Shown piece after piece: positions 7,200 through 17,323 of a stretch of 64,000 nt of DNA; within the stretch, counting starts at the first letter, position 1, and each line of letters begins with the position of its first letter. The stretch lies in the NCBI RefSeq assembly GCF_000423345.1, contig NZ_AUHU01000013.1:1-64000 (forward strand). The letters run 5' to 3'. The notes under the pieces are model-generated. The model searched no databases. It had not been told where the DNA came from and was given only the letters and a program-made list of their open reading frames with translations. Position numbers and translations under genes: made by a program. Source of the DNA: Marinimicrobium agarilyticum DSM 16975. Its GTDB lineage: Bacteria > Pseudomonadota > Gammaproteobacteria > Pseudomonadales > Cellvibrionaceae.

Positions 7200-9539
7200 T
7201 CAACGCCACAGCCGCTGCCACCAGCTCGGGGAGGAGGAGCGGTCCAGCCTGCAGTCGGCGGACTCCTCCGGCCCCTGCCCTTCCCTCAACGGTAACCAGA
7301 CGGCGCCCTCGCAGCGCTCGGCACTGAGCTTGCCGGTTTCCTCATCCAACCAGTCAAAGCTGACGTTGCCCGGCGGGGTAACCGGCAGCCCTTGCGTGGG
7401 CAGCTCGCCCATCAGGTCCGCCCAGGCGTGGAGCGCACCGGTGGAGCCGGTGAGCGGGGTTTCATCGTTATTGTCCCGCCCCATCCAGAATACCGCCAAA
7501 TGCTGGCCGCTGAAGCCGGCGAACCAGCTGTCCCGGTAGTCATTGGTGGTGCCGGTTTTGCCGGCCAGGGCCAGGCCCTCGGGCAGGCGGTCGTAGACTT
7601 GTTTGCCCGTGCCCTCGCGCAGCGCCAACTGCAGCAGGTATTGCATCTGAAAGCTGGCTTCCGGGCTGAAGCGCTGCTCCATCTTCAACGGGTAACGCCG
7701 CAGGGGATCGCCCTCGGCGGTGAGCACTTCCCGGATGGCCCGCAGCGGGGTGTAGACGCCTTCGGCGGCCAGGGTGTGGTAAATGCCCGACACTTCATAA
7801 GGGCTCATTTCCACCGCGCCCAACAAAATGGCGGGCACCTGGGGAATGTCGCCTTCAAAGCCGGCCTCGCGCAGGGTGTCGTACACCGATTCCAGCCCCA
7901 GGGTCATCCCCAGGCGGGCGGTGGCCTGATTGTAGGAGTGGATCAGCCCCTGGTAGAGCGGCACCTCTCCGTGGCTTTTCAGGTCGGAGTTGCGCGGCTC
8001 CCAGCGCTGGCCGTTACGGGCTTCCACCACCACCGGCTCGTCGCTGATAAGCGTGCCGGGGTGGTACTCGTCCGGCCGTTGAAGTGCGGTCAAATAGACG
8101 AAAGGTTTGACCAGCGAGCCGATGGGCCGTCGGGCATCCAGCGCCCGGTTGAAGCCATCAAAGCGGGCGTTGCGATCCCCCACCAGGGCGAGCACTTCCC
8201 CCGCTCCCACAGAGGTCACCACGGCGGAGCCCTGCAGGCCCTGCACGTCATAGCCCTGCTCCAGCCGATGTATGCGCTCACTGACGACGCGTTCCAACCG
8301 GCGTTGGACCATGGGCGAAAGGCTGGTAAAGATGCGCAACCCTTCGCTTTTGAGGTCCTCTTCCCGGTAGTCCCGCCGAAGCTGGCGCTTGACCAGGTCG
8401 ATAAACGCGGGGTAACTCTGCAGGCTGTAGTCGGTATCCGGCACTATGCCGAGCGGCGCGTTGGTAGCGCGTTCGCGCTCGGCGGCGTCGATCAGCCCTT
8501 CCCGTTCCATCACCCGCAGAACCAGGTCCCGCCGGTTCTTGACCCGTTCGGGATGGCGCCAGGGGTTGTAGTAGGAGGCGCCTTTGACGATGCCAATCAG
8601 CAGGGCGATTTTCTCGGTGCTGAGTTCGCCCAACGGCTGGGCGAAATAGTGCTGGGCCCCGAGCGCAAAACCATGAACTCCCTGGGAGCCACTCTGCCCC
8701 AGGTAGACTTCGTTGATGTAGGTTTCCAGGATCTGCGCCTTGCTGTAGTGCACCTCCAGCAGCACGGCCATGACGGCTTCCTGTATTTTGCGTTGGAAGC
8801 TGCGCTCGTGGGTAAGGTAGAAGTTTTTGACCAGCTGCTGGGTCAGGGTACTGCCGCCCTGCACCACTCGCCCCGCCTGAATGTTGGCCCAGGCGGCGCG
8901 CAGAATGCCCGAGGGCGATATACCGAAGTGGTCCACGAAGTGGCGGTCTTCCACCGCGAGGAGGGTTTCCCCCAGCAGCGGTGGTACATCCTCCAGGCGC
9001 ACCAGCAGGCGGTCTTCCCCGTGGGCGGGAAAGATGCCACCAATCTCTTCCGGCTCCAGGCGCATCAGGGGCAAGGGGTCGCCATCGGCTTCACTCATAC
9101 GGGTCAGGCGGCCGTCTTCCAGCGTCATCTGGAAGCGTCGGGCCGGCTCGTCTTTGTCCCAGAATTCAAAGCCGCGGCTGTAGACTTCATAGTGGTGCGC
9201 GCCGCCATCAATGCGACGGGCGTATTGCCCGGGGCCACTGATTCGCTCCACGGGGCGATAACCCAGGGCCAGCAGTTCCTGTTCAAACAGGGTGTGGGTA
9301 ACCGACAGGCCCTGATACAACTCCAGCGGCCGAGCGTATACCCGGGCGGGAACGGACCATTTTTTTCCTTCGAATTTTTCCCGGACCACGCCGTTGAGGT
9401 AAAGCACCCACAGCACAAATGCCACCAGCAGGAAGCCCAGAATATAGAGCGCCCACAAGCGAAACAGGGCCCAACCATGGCGGCCGGAGGAGCTGGGGCC
9501 TTTGCGGCGGGAGCGGGTTTTGTGGCGACGTCGGGTCAT
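7200..9539 (-). CDS. mrcB: Bifunctional penicillin-binding protein 1b
   Basis: This class A PBP polymerises and cross-links peptidoglycan. A basic cytoplasmic N-terminus (TRRRHKTRSRRK) precedes one membrane anchor (about residues 23-48). A UB2H-like region follows, then the glycosyltransferase 51 domain with the catalytic EDRHF motif and QGGSTLTQQLVKN. The transpeptidase domain has SLVK (active-site serine, SxxK), SYN and KTG motifs. Length (779 aa) is normal for PBP1b. The ATG at 9539 is chosen; an in-frame TTG at 9557 is possible but has a poorer context. It is divergent from the PfkB kinase gene. Confidence 0.95.
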   Translation of the reverse strand: MTRRRHKTRSRRKGPSSSGRHGWALFRLWALYILGFLLVAFVLWVLYLNGVVREKFEGKKWSVPARVYARPLELYQGLSVTHTLFEQELLALGYRPVERISGPGQYARRIDGGAHHYEVYSRGFEFWDKDEPARRFQMTLEDGRLTRMSEADGDPLPLMRLEPEEIGGIFPAHGEDRLLVRLEDVPPLLGETLLAVEDRHFVDHFGISPSGILRAAWANIQAGRVVQGGSTLTQQLVKNFYLTHERSFQRKIQEAVMAVLLEVHYSKAQILETYINEVYLGQSGSQGVHGFALGAQHYFAQPLGELSTEKIALLIGIVKGASYYNPWRHPERVKNRRDLVLRVMEREGLIDAAERERATNAPLGIVPDTDYSLQSYPAFIDLVKRQLRRDYREEDLKSEGLRIFTSLSPMVQRRLERVVSERIHRLEQGYDVQGLQGSAVVTSVGAGEVLALVGDRNARFDGFNRALDARRPIGSLVKPFVYLTALQRPDEYHPGTLISDEPVVVEARNGQRWEPRNSDLKSHGEVPLYQGLIHSYNQATARLGMTLGLESVYDTLREAGFEGDIPQVPAILLGAVEMSPYEVSGIYHTLAAEGVYTPLRAIREVLTAEGDPLRRYPLKMEQRFSPEASFQMQYLLQLALREGTGKQVYDRLPEGLALAGKTGTTNDYRDSWFAGFSGQHLAVFWMGRDNNDETPLTGSTGALHAWADLMGELPTQGLPVTPPGNVSFDWLDEETGKLSAERCEGAVWLPLREGQGPEESADCRLDRSSSPSWWQRLWR

Positions 9540-9686
9540 AGAACGGTGGTCTCTCAAAACAGGTGCGGCGCGCCCTCAGCGGCTGCGCTTTTACGCGGGG
9601 CGCTTATTTTGCATAATGGGCGACCAAAACCCAACCGGGGCGAGCGGTTATCTTGGTTCGCCGGATGATTAACAGCGAGGATTCAC

Positions 9687-10688
9687 ATGAAAGACCACTA
9701 CCACATCTATGGCATCGGCGCGGCGCTGGTGGACACGGAAATCCAGGTCAGCGAGGACGATCTCATAGCCATGGCGGTGGCCAAAGGTGTGATGACGCTG
9801 GTGGACGAGCCTCGCCAGGACGAACTCATTGACTACCTGCGGGACCACTTGGTTCACTCCAAACGCGCCAGTGGCGGTTCCGGAGCCAACACCATTACCG
9901 CCGCCGGCTACTTCGGCTGCCGCAACTTTTATTCCTGCAAGGTGGCCGATGACGAGAACGGCCACTTTTACCTGAAGGACATCAAAGACGCCGGTGTCAC
10001 CTATCCCGCCCACCTCGGTAAAGACGAGGGTATTACCGGCAAGTGCCTGGTGATGATCAGTCCGGATGCCGAGCGCAGCATGCACACCTTTCTGGGCATC
10101 AGTGCCACCCTCTCGGTCAATGAGCTGGACTCCGACGCGATTGAAGCTTCGGACTATGCCTACATTGAAGGCTATCTCGTGAGCTCGGACACTGGCCGGA
10201 CCGCCGCCATTGAACTGCGCGAGCGGGCGGAAAAGCGCGATACCCTCACCGCCCTGAGCCTGTCCGACCCGGCCATGGTACAGTTTTTCCGGGACGGTTT
10301 GCTGGAAATGATTGGCGAGGGCGTGGATTTGTTGTTCTGTAACCGCGAAGAGGCCATGGGCTTTACCGGTTGCAACAACCTCGAGGAAGCCGCCCAGTCG
10401 CTGCAGGATTATTGCCGCACCTTTGCCATTACCTGCGGCGCCGATGGCGCGCTGGTATTCGACGGCAAGCAGTCCTATCACATTGATGCCGAGCCGGTAA
10501 AAGCGGTGGACACCAATGGTGCCGGGGATATGTTTGCTGGCGCCTTTCTGTATGCCCTGAGTCAGGGACACGGTTATGACGTGGCCGGCAGATTTGCCAG
10601 CAAAGCGGCGGGCAAAGTGGTAGCCCAGTACGGCCCGCGTTTGCGGCCGGAGCAGCATGAGGCGTTGAAAAAGGAGTTTTTTGGGTAA
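9687..10688 (+). CDS. PfkB-family sugar/nucleoside kinase (adenosine kinase-like)
   Basis: This 333-residue kinase of the PfkB (ribokinase) fold has the N-terminal GGSGANTITAAGYFG substrate-binding region (about residues 63-77) and the C-terminal signature DTNGAGDMFAGAF, whose Asp is the catalytic base. The closest familiar type is the adenosine kinase-like PfkB protein common in Proteobacteria, which phosphorylates a nucleoside or sugar with ATP. The true substrate cannot be read from sequence. GCGAGG lies upstream of the ATG. The gene is divergent from mrcB and convergent with moeB, so it is probably a single-gene unit. Confidence 0.88.
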   Translation: MKDHYHIYGIGAALVDTEIQVSEDDLIAMAVAKGVMTLVDEPRQDELIDYLRDHLVHSKRASGGSGANTITAAGYFGCRNFYSCKVADDENGHFYLKDIKDAGVTYPAHLGKDEGITGKCLVMISPDAERSMHTFLGISATLSVNELDSDAIEASDYAYIEGYLVSSDTGRTAAIELRERAEKRDTLTALSLSDPAMVQFFRDGLLEMIGEGVDLLFCNREEAMGFTGCNNLEEAAQSLQDYCRTFAITCGADGALVFDGKQSYHIDAEPVKAVDTNGAGDMFAGAFLYALSQGHGYDVAGRFASKAAGKVVAQYGPRLRPEQHEALKKEFFG

Positions 10689-10705
10689 CGATTTGAAAAG
10701 AGAAA

Positions 10706-10742
10706 TGGCAGGTGGCGGCTTACGCCTTACCGTGCCCTACGC
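10706..10742. repeat. Dispersed intergenic repeat, half-element copy
   Basis: These 37 bases match positions 55504-55540 at 36 of 37 sites (only a T/G difference). Here the element lies between the convergent ends of the PfkB kinase and moeB. Only one arm of the inverted pair seen near 55.5 kb is present. Confidence 0.8.
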
Positions 10743-10749
10743 AGCTTGG

Positions 10750-11499
10750 CTAACGGGCGTTACCACACACGGGGCAATCCGGGTCTCGCGGTAATTTCAA
10801 TTCGCGCCACTCGCTGCGGGTGGCGTCAAACAGTAGCAGCCGGCCGGCTAACGTCGTTCCCACGCCGGCCAATACTTTGATGGCCTCAAGCGCCTGCATG
10901 CTGCCGATCACTCCCACCAGCGGTGCCAATACGCCACTGGTGGCGCAGTTCAGCTGTTCGTCTTCCTGCACGTCGTACAGGCAGCGATAGCAGGGGCTCG
11001 TTTCCTCGCGGGCATCAAAGACAGTGACCTGCCCCTCCAACCGGATCGCGGCGCCGGAGACCAGCGGCGTTTTGGCGCGAACGCAGGCGGCGTTGATGGC
11101 GTAGCGAACGCCGAAATTATCCGTGGCGTCCACCACAAGATCGACATTTTCCACTAATTCTTGCAGCCGCTCGCCTTCGAGTTTTTCGGGAACGGGAATG
11201 ATGCGGGTCTCGGGGTTCAATGCCTGCAGCGCCTGGGCCGCGGACTCGACTTTGGGCTGTCCCACCCGATCGGTGGTGTGGGCGATCTGCCGTTGAAGGT
11301 TGGACAGGTCCACTTCATCGTGGTCCGCCAGCCATAAGGACCCGACACCGGAAGCCGCCAGGTACATGGCGACGGGTGAGCCCAGGCCGCCGACACCCAC
11401 GATCAGCACCTTGGCGTTAAGCAGGGCTTCCTGCCCGTCCAGGTCGAGCTCCGGCAACATGATGTGTCGGCTATAGCGCAATAACTGTTGATCATCCAT
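10750..11499 (-). CDS. moeB: Molybdopterin-synthase adenylyltransferase (HesA/MoeB/ThiF)
   Basis: This 249-residue E1-like enzyme adenylates the C-terminal Gly of the small sulfur carrier (MoaD or ThiS). It shows the nucleotide-binding GVGGLGSPVAMYLAASG motif (residues about 36-52), the DLSNLQRQ segment, a zinc site from CYRC and CPVC pairs, and a conserved NCATSGVL region. Length fits MoeB without a rhodanese extension. It is the last gene of the hemA-prfA-prmC-moeB run, 4 bases after prmC. ThiF cannot be excluded, but the gene neighbourhood (next to prmC, as in many gammaproteobacteria) favours MoeB. Confidence 0.88.
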   Translation of the reverse strand: MDDQQLLRYSRHIMLPELDLDGQEALLNAKVLIVGVGGLGSPVAMYLAASGVGSLWLADHDEVDLSNLQRQIAHTTDRVGQPKVESAAQALQALNPETRIIPVPEKLEGERLQELVENVDLVVDATDNFGVRYAINAACVRAKTPLVSGAAIRLEGQVTVFDAREETSPCYRCLYDVQEDEQLNCATSGVLAPLVGVIGSMQALEAIKVLAGVGTTLAGRLLLFDATRSEWRELKLPRDPDCPVCGNAR

Positions 11500-11503
11500 T
11501 GTG

Positions 11504-12349
11504 TCAGCCTCCCCTTGTGGGCGCCTGGCCCAGCGTCACTCGGTCATTGCCGCCCAGATCCTGTTCGGTGCGGACTTTCTGAAAACCGCGGGCTTCGAAT
11601 ATTGAACGCACCGCCTCGCCCTGTGTCCAGCCATGTTCGAGCAGCAGCCAGCCTTCGGCGGTAAGGTACTCGGGCGCGGCCTGCACGATCCGGTGAAACT
11701 CCCCCAGGCCGTCGTTTTCCGCCACCAGGGCCGAGCGCGGTTCGAACCGGACATCACCTTGATTCAAATGGGGATCATTATCCGCAATATAAGGCGGGTT
11801 GCTCAAGATCAGGTCAAAGACCCCGCTCACACGCTCGAACCAATCGCTCTGAATACAGGTGACATGGTCGAAGCCCAGTTGCGTCCGATTACGCTCGGCC
11901 AACTGCACCGCCTCGGGCGAGGCGTCCACCGCGACCACACGCCAACCCGGTCGCTCGCTGGCAAATGCCAGGGCGATGGCGCCGGTACCGGTGCCCAGAT
12001 CCAACGCGTTGCCCTCGGGCTTACTCTCACTCAACCCCAGTGCCAGCTCCACCAGGCGCTCAGTATCGGGGCGGGGGATCAGGGTGCTGCTGTTCACCTG
12101 CAGGGGAAGCGACCAGAACTCTCTCTGGCCGATAATATGCGCGAGCGGTTCGCCGTTTAACCGTCGGGAAAACGCCGGTTCAAATTCGGCAAGCTGCGCG
12201 GGTGTCAGTTCGGTTTCCGGCCAGGTGTATAACCAGGTGCGGTCCTTGTTCAGGGCCCAGGCCAGCAACAGTTCGACATCCAGACGCGGACTGTCGCTGA
12301 CCGGCACGAGCTCGGGCGCGCGCCGCAACAACTGGTCCACCCGGTGCAT
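11504..12349 (-). CDS. prmC: Release factor glutamine methyltransferase
   Basis: This 281-residue SAM-dependent methyltransferase modifies the Gln of the GGQ motif in RF1 and RF2. An N-terminal helical RF-binding domain comes first. The SAM site is LDLGTGTGAIALAFA, and the catalytic NPPY motif (SNPPYIADND) is intact. The start codon overlaps the prfA stop by one base (TAATG on the minus strand at 12351-12347), so translation is coupled to its own substrate gene. This is the standard prfA-prmC pairing. Confidence 0.97.
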   Translation of the reverse strand: MHRVDQLLRRAPELVPVSDSPRLDVELLLAWALNKDRTWLYTWPETELTPAQLAEFEPAFSRRLNGEPLAHIIGQREFWSLPLQVNSSTLIPRPDTERLVELALGLSESKPEGNALDLGTGTGAIALAFASERPGWRVVAVDASPEAVQLAERNRTQLGFDHVTCIQSDWFERVSGVFDLILSNPPYIADNDPHLNQGDVRFEPRSALVAENDGLGEFHRIVQAAPEYLTAEGWLLLEHGWTQGEAVRSIFEARGFQKVRTEQDLGGNDRVTLGQAPTRGG

Positions 12350-13425
12350 TACGAGGACAGGGCGGCGAGTTGGTCCGCCTGGTATTCGTGAATCAGTGAC
12401 TGGACCACTTCATTCAGGTTGCCCTGCATCACTTCGTCCAGTTTATACAGGGTGAGGTTAATGCGGTGGTCGGTCACCCGTCCCTGGGGGAAGTTGTAGG
12501 TGCGAATGCGCTCGGAGCGGTCACCGGAACCCACCAGGTTACGGCGCTCGTCGGACAGGTGTTTCGCCGCCGCTTCTTCGCTGGCGCTTTTCAGCTTCGC
12601 TGCCAACAGTGACAGCGCGCGGGCGCGGTTTTTGTGTTGCGAACGCTCATCCTGACACTCCACCACAATACCGGTGGGCAAGTGGGTCACGCGAATAGCA
12701 GAATCGGTTTTGTTGACGTGCTGCCCGCCGGCGCCGGAAGCGCGGAAAGTATCAATGCGCAAGTCACCTTTATTGATGTCCACCGCTTCCACTTCATCCG
12801 CTTCGGGCATGATCGCCACAGTACAGGCGGAGGTATGGATGCGCCCCTGGGATTCGGTTTCCGGCACGCGCTGAACCCGGTGCGCACCGGATTCGAATTT
12901 CAACTGGGCGTAAACACTGTCGCCCACCACCCGGCTGATGATTTCCTTATAACCGCCGTGCTCGCCTTCGCTCTGGCTCAACACTTCGATGCGCCATTTA
13001 TTCTGCTCGGCGTATTTGCTGTACATGCGGAACAGGTCGCCGGCGAAAATGGCGGCTTCATCCCCACCGGTACCGGCACGAATTTCGAGAAACACGTTCT
13101 TGCCATCGTTCGGGTCTTTGGGCAACAACAGTCGTTGCAGCTCTTCTTCCAAAGGACCCAGCTGTTCGTCGCAGGCATCCAGCTCTTCGCGGGCCATATC
13201 GCGCATTTCCGGGTCGTCCAGCATGGCTTGCGCCTCGGCCCGGTCGGATTTCATCTGGTAGTAGCGGCCATAGCTCTGCACCACCGGCTCCAACTCGGCG
13301 TACTCTTTGGACAGGTCCCGAAACCGGTTCTGGTTGGTGATGATTTCCGGGTCCGATAACAGTTGGCCGACCTCCTCGTAACGCTCGGTCAGGCGGGCCA
13401 GTTTTTCTTCAATAGATGCTTTCAT
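12349..13425 (-). CDS. prfA: Peptide chain release factor 1
   Basis: This 358-residue RF1 terminates translation at UAA and UAG. The peptidyl-hydrolysis motif GGQ appears in [12 protein letters not shown], and the codon-recognition region carries [15 protein letters not shown] with the P-x-T type element. Length is typical. The gene overlaps hemA upstream by four bases (ATGA) and prmC downstream by one base. The hemA-prfA-prmC order is widely conserved in gammaproteobacteria. Confidence 0.98.
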   Translation of the reverse strand: MKASIEEKLARLTERYEEVGQLLSDPEIITNQNRFRDLSKEYAELEPVVQSYGRYYQMKSDRAEAQAMLDDPEMRDMAREELDACDEQLGPLEEELQRLLLPKDPNDGKNVFLEIRAGTGGDEAAIFAGDLFRMYSKYAEQNKWRIEVLSQSEGEHGGYKEIISRVVGDSVYAQLKFESGAHRVQRVPETESQGRIHTSACTVAIMPEADEVEAVDINKGDLRIDTFRASGAGGQHVNKTDSAIRVTHLPTGIVVECQDERSQHKNRARALSLLAAKLKSASEEAAAKHLSDERRNLVGSGDRSERIRTYNFPQGRVTDHRINLTLYKLDEVMQGNLNEVVQSLIHEYQADQLAALSS

Positions 13426-14708
13426 TCGCGTTCGCTTTTCTCGTCAATGGCGTTGTCACTCTCCACCAGCCCGAACAGCTCTCGCGCCGAGGTCACCAGT
13501 TCGGTACGGCCCTCGGCACTGGCCTTGCGCAACGCAACGCTGGGTGGGTGCAACAGTTTGTTCGTGAGCGAGCGGGCCAATTGAGCCATCAGCTCGCGGG
13601 GGTCACCGCCGGCCTCCAGTGACCTCTGGACTTTTTCCAGTTCGGCGCCGGCCAAGGCCTCCGCCTGCTGCCGGTAGGCCCGGATGGTGACCGACGCGTC
13701 CTGAACGCGCTGCGCTTTCGAATAGAGGGCCACGCCCTCCGCAATAATCTCCCGCGCTTTGTCGGCCGCCGCTTCCCGGGACTTTTTGTTCTGGTCGATC
13801 ACCGCATGCAGGTCATCGACGGTATAAAGATAGACGTCATCCAGGCTGCCCACTTCCTCTTCGATATCCCGTGGCACGGCAATATCGAGCATGAACATGG
13901 GCTTATGCTTGCGCTTTTTCAGCGCCGACTCCACCGCCCCTTTGCCCAGCAAAGGCAGCTGACTGGCCGTGGAGGAGATCACAATATCGGCCTGGTGCAG
14001 ATACTCCGGAATGTCCGCCAGTAAAATCGCTTCAGCCCCCAACTCGGTGGACAGCGCCTGGGCCCGATCCAGCGTTCGGTTGGCGACAATCAGCTCTTTG
14101 ATACCCTGCTCTTTCAGGTGGCGTGCCACCAGTTGGATGGTATCGCCCGCGCCGATCAGCAGGGCGGTATCTTCTTTCAAATCCGAGAAAATCTGCTGGG
14201 CCAGGGTGACCGCCGCGTAGGCGACCGACACCGGGTTCTCTCCAATCGCGGTTTCCGAGCGAACCCGCTTGGCCACGCCAAACACCTGCTGGAAGGCGGC
14301 GTGCAGCTCGGCCCCCACGGTACCGGCCTGACTCGCCACGGCATAGGCGGATTTCATCTGGCCCAGGATCTGGGGCTCGCCCAGTACCAGGGAGTCCAGG
14401 CCGCCGGCCACCTTCATCATATGCCCGACCGCTTCATCGTTGTGAAAACAGTAGTAACATCGACTGAGCGCATCGGCGTCCATTTTCGTATGTTCCAGCA
14501 ACCAGGCGAGCAGGGCCTCGACTTCAGTTTCGCTGGCCGCGTAGATTTCCGTGCGGTTGCAGGTCGACAGTATGGCCACTTCTCTCAAGCCCGCCCGGTC
14601 TCGGGCCGCGGCCAACGCGGCTTCCAGGCTATCGGGCGCAAAGGCGACGCGCTCGCGAATGGCCAGGGGAGCCGTATTGTGATTGATGCCAAAGGCCAAC
14701 AGGGTCAT
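13422..14708 (-). CDS. hemA: Glutamyl-tRNA reductase
   Basis: This 428-residue enzyme reduces glutamyl-tRNA to glutamate-1-semialdehyde, the first step of C5 haem synthesis. It begins [19 protein letters not shown], the standard family N-terminus, which fixes the ATG at 14708 despite a much longer open frame upstream. The active-site cysteine is in STCNRTEIY, followed by [11 protein letters not shown] and the NADPH-binding [15 protein letters not shown]-terminal dimerisation helix region ends the protein. It heads the operon hemA-prfA-prmC-moeB and is divergent from the TPR lipoprotein gene. Confidence 0.97.
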   Translation of the reverse strand: MTLLAFGINHNTAPLAIRERVAFAPDSLEAALAAARDRAGLREVAILSTCNRTEIYAASETEVEALLAWLLEHTKMDADALSRCYYCFHNDEAVGHMMKVAGGLDSLVLGEPQILGQMKSAYAVASQAGTVGAELHAAFQQVFGVAKRVRSETAIGENPVSVAYAAVTLAQQIFSDLKEDTALLIGAGDTIQLVARHLKEQGIKELIVANRTLDRAQALSTELGAEAILLADIPEYLHQADIVISSTASQLPLLGKGAVESALKKRKHKPMFMLDIAVPRDIEEEVGSLDDVYLYTVDDLHAVIDQNKKSREAAADKAREIIAEGVALYSKAQRVQDASVTIRAYRQQAEALAGAELEKVQRSLEAGGDPRELMAQLARSLTNKLLHPPSVALRKASAEGRTELVTSARELFGLVESDNAIDEKSERE

Positions 14709-14936
14709 AGAGTAGAAGCAGGTTTGCCAGCAAAAGGGACGCCATTGTCCGGCCCCAGAGGGCCGGGCGCAAGGGGCGGCTGGGGAAACCTGCCTCCGCC
14801 CATGATGTTGCCCCGTGGGGATCAGGGGAATTATGGCCCCGATCGCCCGTCGAAGCCAGTACAGGACAGGCGCGACTGGCGATCCCCGCTCGCTGTGTTT
14901 ATGATGCCCCTGTATCCAAAGAAGCGATGAGACCCT

Positions 14937-16703
14937 ATGAAGCTTAGCGTACCGTTTGCGACCGCTCTGACCGCTTGCGCCCTGATGATCGGTTGCGCCC
15001 AACAGGGCCCGGAGCCCGACCAGGACCCGAGCACCTCGGATTCTGCCCCGGACGAGGCAAACACCTCCGAAGGCCGCCCATCCGATGCAAAGGCCCCTGC
15101 CGAGGTCGCTCACACCCGACCGTTCAGCCGGGACACACTGTATGCCCTGCTGGCCGCGGAAATTGCGGGCAGCCGACAGCAATTTGATATCGCGCTGTCG
15201 AACTACATACAGCAGGCGCATGAAACCCGGGACCCGCAGGTAGCCGCCCGCGCGACCCACATCGCCCGCTTTCTCTCTGCCGAGAATGCCGTGCTGGATG
15301 CCGCCCTGCTATGGGTGGAGGTCGCCCCCGAGGATACCGAGGCCCAGCTGAACGCCGCACTGGCCCTGGTGCGCACCGGGCGCCTGCAGGAGGCCTTCGA
15401 GCTCTCCCGTCGGCTGCAGGAAAAAGGGGAACACACGCTGTTTCAGAACATTGCAGCCAGCGCTGCCGACTCGACGGACACCCAGCGTGAGCAGTTGATC
15501 GACGGCTACCGGGCCCTGCTGGAACGGTACCCCGAACACAAGGAACTTTTGGTGGGCACCGGCCTGCTGATGCAACAGCAAGGCGACCTGGAACCCGCGC
15601 TGACTTACGCCGAACGCGCCCTGACTCACCACCCGGACGACGCCGCTGCCACCATTTTAAAAGCGACCCTGCTCAACCAGATGGATCGCAGCGATGAAGC
15701 CTTGCAAGCCATCGTCTCCGCCCTGGAAGAGAACCCGGAAAGCATCCGCCTCAGGCTTCAATACGCGCGCCTGCTCACTCAGCACGACCTGGCGCTGGCC
15801 CAGGAGCAGTTTGAAGTGCTGGTGCAACAGGAGCCAAACGACCCTGACTTGCGTCTGTCACTGGGTATCGTCGCGCTTGAGCGGGGCGATAGCGACACCG
15901 CCCGGGAAAACTTCGAAGCACTGCTGGACAGGGGCGAACACATGTCCACCGCCAACTATTACCTGGGCCAGCTCGCCGAAACGCAAGGCCGCGACGAGGA
16001 GGCTCTGCTCTATTACCTTCAGGTCGAGCCCGGCAGTGACTTCCTGCAGGCAACCCTGAACATCCTGGACATTTTCCTGGAGCGCGGCGAGATCGAGGCC
16101 GCCAACGACCATATGAACCGGCTGCGGACCCGCTTCCCGGATCGGGCCGCCGACCTCTACCTGCTCCAGGCACGCACCCTGATGCAGCACGGCCACGACC
16201 AGGCCGCCGAACACACGCTGGGAATTGCGCTGGAGTCTCACCCCACACACAGTGACCTGCGCTACACCCGCGGCATGCTCTACGCCGAGCAGGGGCGGGT
16301 CGAGGCCATGGAGCGGGACCTGCGCGAACTGCTCAAGTACGACCCGCAGAACGCCAACGCCCTGAACGCTCTCGGCTACACCCTGGCGGACCAGACCAAC
16401 CGGTACGAGGAGGCGCTCGACCTGATTGAGCAGGCCCTGGCGATTGAGCCGGAGGAGCCAGCCATCCTCGACAGCATGGGTTGGGTGCTTTACAAAATGG
16501 GCCGACTGGAAGAGGCCCTGCCCTACCTGGAAGAAGCCATGGCCGCCTACCCGGACCAGGAAATCGCTGCCCACCTGGGCGAGGTCCTGTGGAAACTGGG
16601 CGAGCGCGAGCGGGCCCGCGACGTATGGCAACAGGGCCTGGACAATGACCCACAGAGCGAACTGATTCCGGCCACCAAAGAGCGTTTACAGGTGACTGAA
16701 TGA
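14937..16703 (+). CDS. Large TPR-repeat lipoprotein
   Basis: This 588-residue protein has a signal peptide ending in a lipobox (LMIGC, Cys20), an acidic Pro-rich linker (residues 22-58), and then about ten TPR units to the end (for example [17 protein letters not shown] and [41 protein letters not shown]). It overlaps lolB by four bases (ATGA), so it is likely co-expressed with outer-membrane lipoprotein insertion. A TPR protein upstream of lolB is common in Pseudomonas relatives. A scaffold role at the outer membrane is inferred; no enzymatic motif is seen. Confidence 0.88.
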   Translation: MKLSVPFATALTACALMIGCAQQGPEPDQDPSTSDSAPDEANTSEGRPSDAKAPAEVAHTRPFSRDTLYALLAAEIAGSRQQFDIALSNYIQQAHETRDPQVAARATHIARFLSAENAVLDAALLWVEVAPEDTEAQLNAALALVRTGRLQEAFELSRRLQEKGEHTLFQNIAASAADSTDTQREQLIDGYRALLERYPEHKELLVGTGLLMQQQGDLEPALTYAERALTHHPDDAAATILKATLLNQMDRSDEALQAIVSALEENPESIRLRLQYARLLTQHDLALAQEQFEVLVQQEPNDPDLRLSLGIVALERGDSDTARENFEALLDRGEHMSTANYYLGQLAETQGRDEEALLYYLQVEPGSDFLQATLNILDIFLERGEIEAANDHMNRLRTRFPDRAADLYLLQARTLMQHGHDQAAEHTLGIALESHPTHSDLRYTRGMLYAEQGRVEAMERDLRELLKYDPQNANALNALGYTLADQTNRYEEALDLIEQALAIEPEEPAILDSMGWVLYKMGRLEEALPYLEEAMAAYPDQEIAAHLGEVLWKLGERERARDVWQQGLDNDPQSELIPATKERLQVTE

Positions 16704-17323
16704 GGCACTGGAGACTCCTGCTCGGCGCCGCCATTGTTGCGCTGGCGGCGGGCTGCGCCCAACAACCCTCTATAGAACCGGTCGAGAACTGGGACGCCCA
16801 TCGCGCGGCGGCCAGCGCGTTACACAGTTGGACCCTGAGCGGCAAACTGGGCGTACGTGTTCCCGATGACAGCGGCAGCGCCCGTTTGCGCTGGAAACAG
16901 CAGCAGGAAGAGTACCGTATCGACCTGAGCGGCCCTTTCGGCCAGGGCCGGGTTATTATTGATACCACCGAGAGCGGCGTGCGCCTGCGCCAGGGCGGCG
17001 AGCCACCGCTCGAAGCCAGCAGCGCCGAAGACCTGCTCTGGCAGGCCACGGGCTGGCGCCTGCCGGTGGAAGACCTGACCTACTGGGTTCGCGGCATTCC
17101 CGCCCCCGGCAGTGACCATGTCATTGCCGCCCGGACGGAAAACGGGCTGGTGCGGCAACTCGAGCAAAGCGGTTGGACGCTGCATTACGAAGAATACCAG
17201 CGCGTCGAGCAGACCACCCGCCGGGGTCTGCGAACGCTCCCCCTGCCGGGGCGCATCGTGGCAGAGCGAGGCGACACTCGCTTAACGCTGATTGTTTACG
17301 ACTGGTCCTTGCCGAATTCATGA
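16700..17323 (+). CDS. lolB: Outer-membrane lipoprotein receptor LolB
   Basis: This 207-residue lipoprotein receives lipoproteins from LolA and inserts them in the outer membrane. The lipobox LAAGC places the lipidated Cys at residue 19. The [10 protein letters not shown] motif and the beta-rich LolB fold follow, with [10 protein letters not shown] near residue 135. Length is typical (about 200 aa). It overlaps the TPR gene upstream and ispE downstream, both by ATGA, giving a compact three-gene operon. Confidence 0.94.
   Translation: MRHWRLLLGAAIVALAAGCAQQPSIEPVENWDAHRAAASALHSWTLSGKLGVRVPDDSGSARLRWKQQQEEYRIDLSGPFGQGRVIIDTTESGVRLRQGGEPPLEASSAEDLLWQATGWRLPVEDLTYWVRGIPAPGSDHVIAARTENGLVRQLEQSGWTLHYEEYQRVEQTTRRGLRTLPLPGRIVAERGDTRLTLIVYDWSLPNS

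Noticed and set aside
6988-7539. Plus-strand frame running from the intergenic region into mrcB
   Set aside because: It crosses a strong terminator and overlaps mrcB antisense.
7392-9668. Long plus-strand open frame (758 codons) antisense to mrcB
   Set aside because: mrcB is complete with all catalytic motifs on the other strand. The antisense product is low complexity and a by-product of high GC.
13422-15260. N-terminally extended hemA frame
   Set aside because: The family N-terminus begins at 14708. The upstream extension overlaps the divergent TPR lipoprotein gene and is not conserved-looking.
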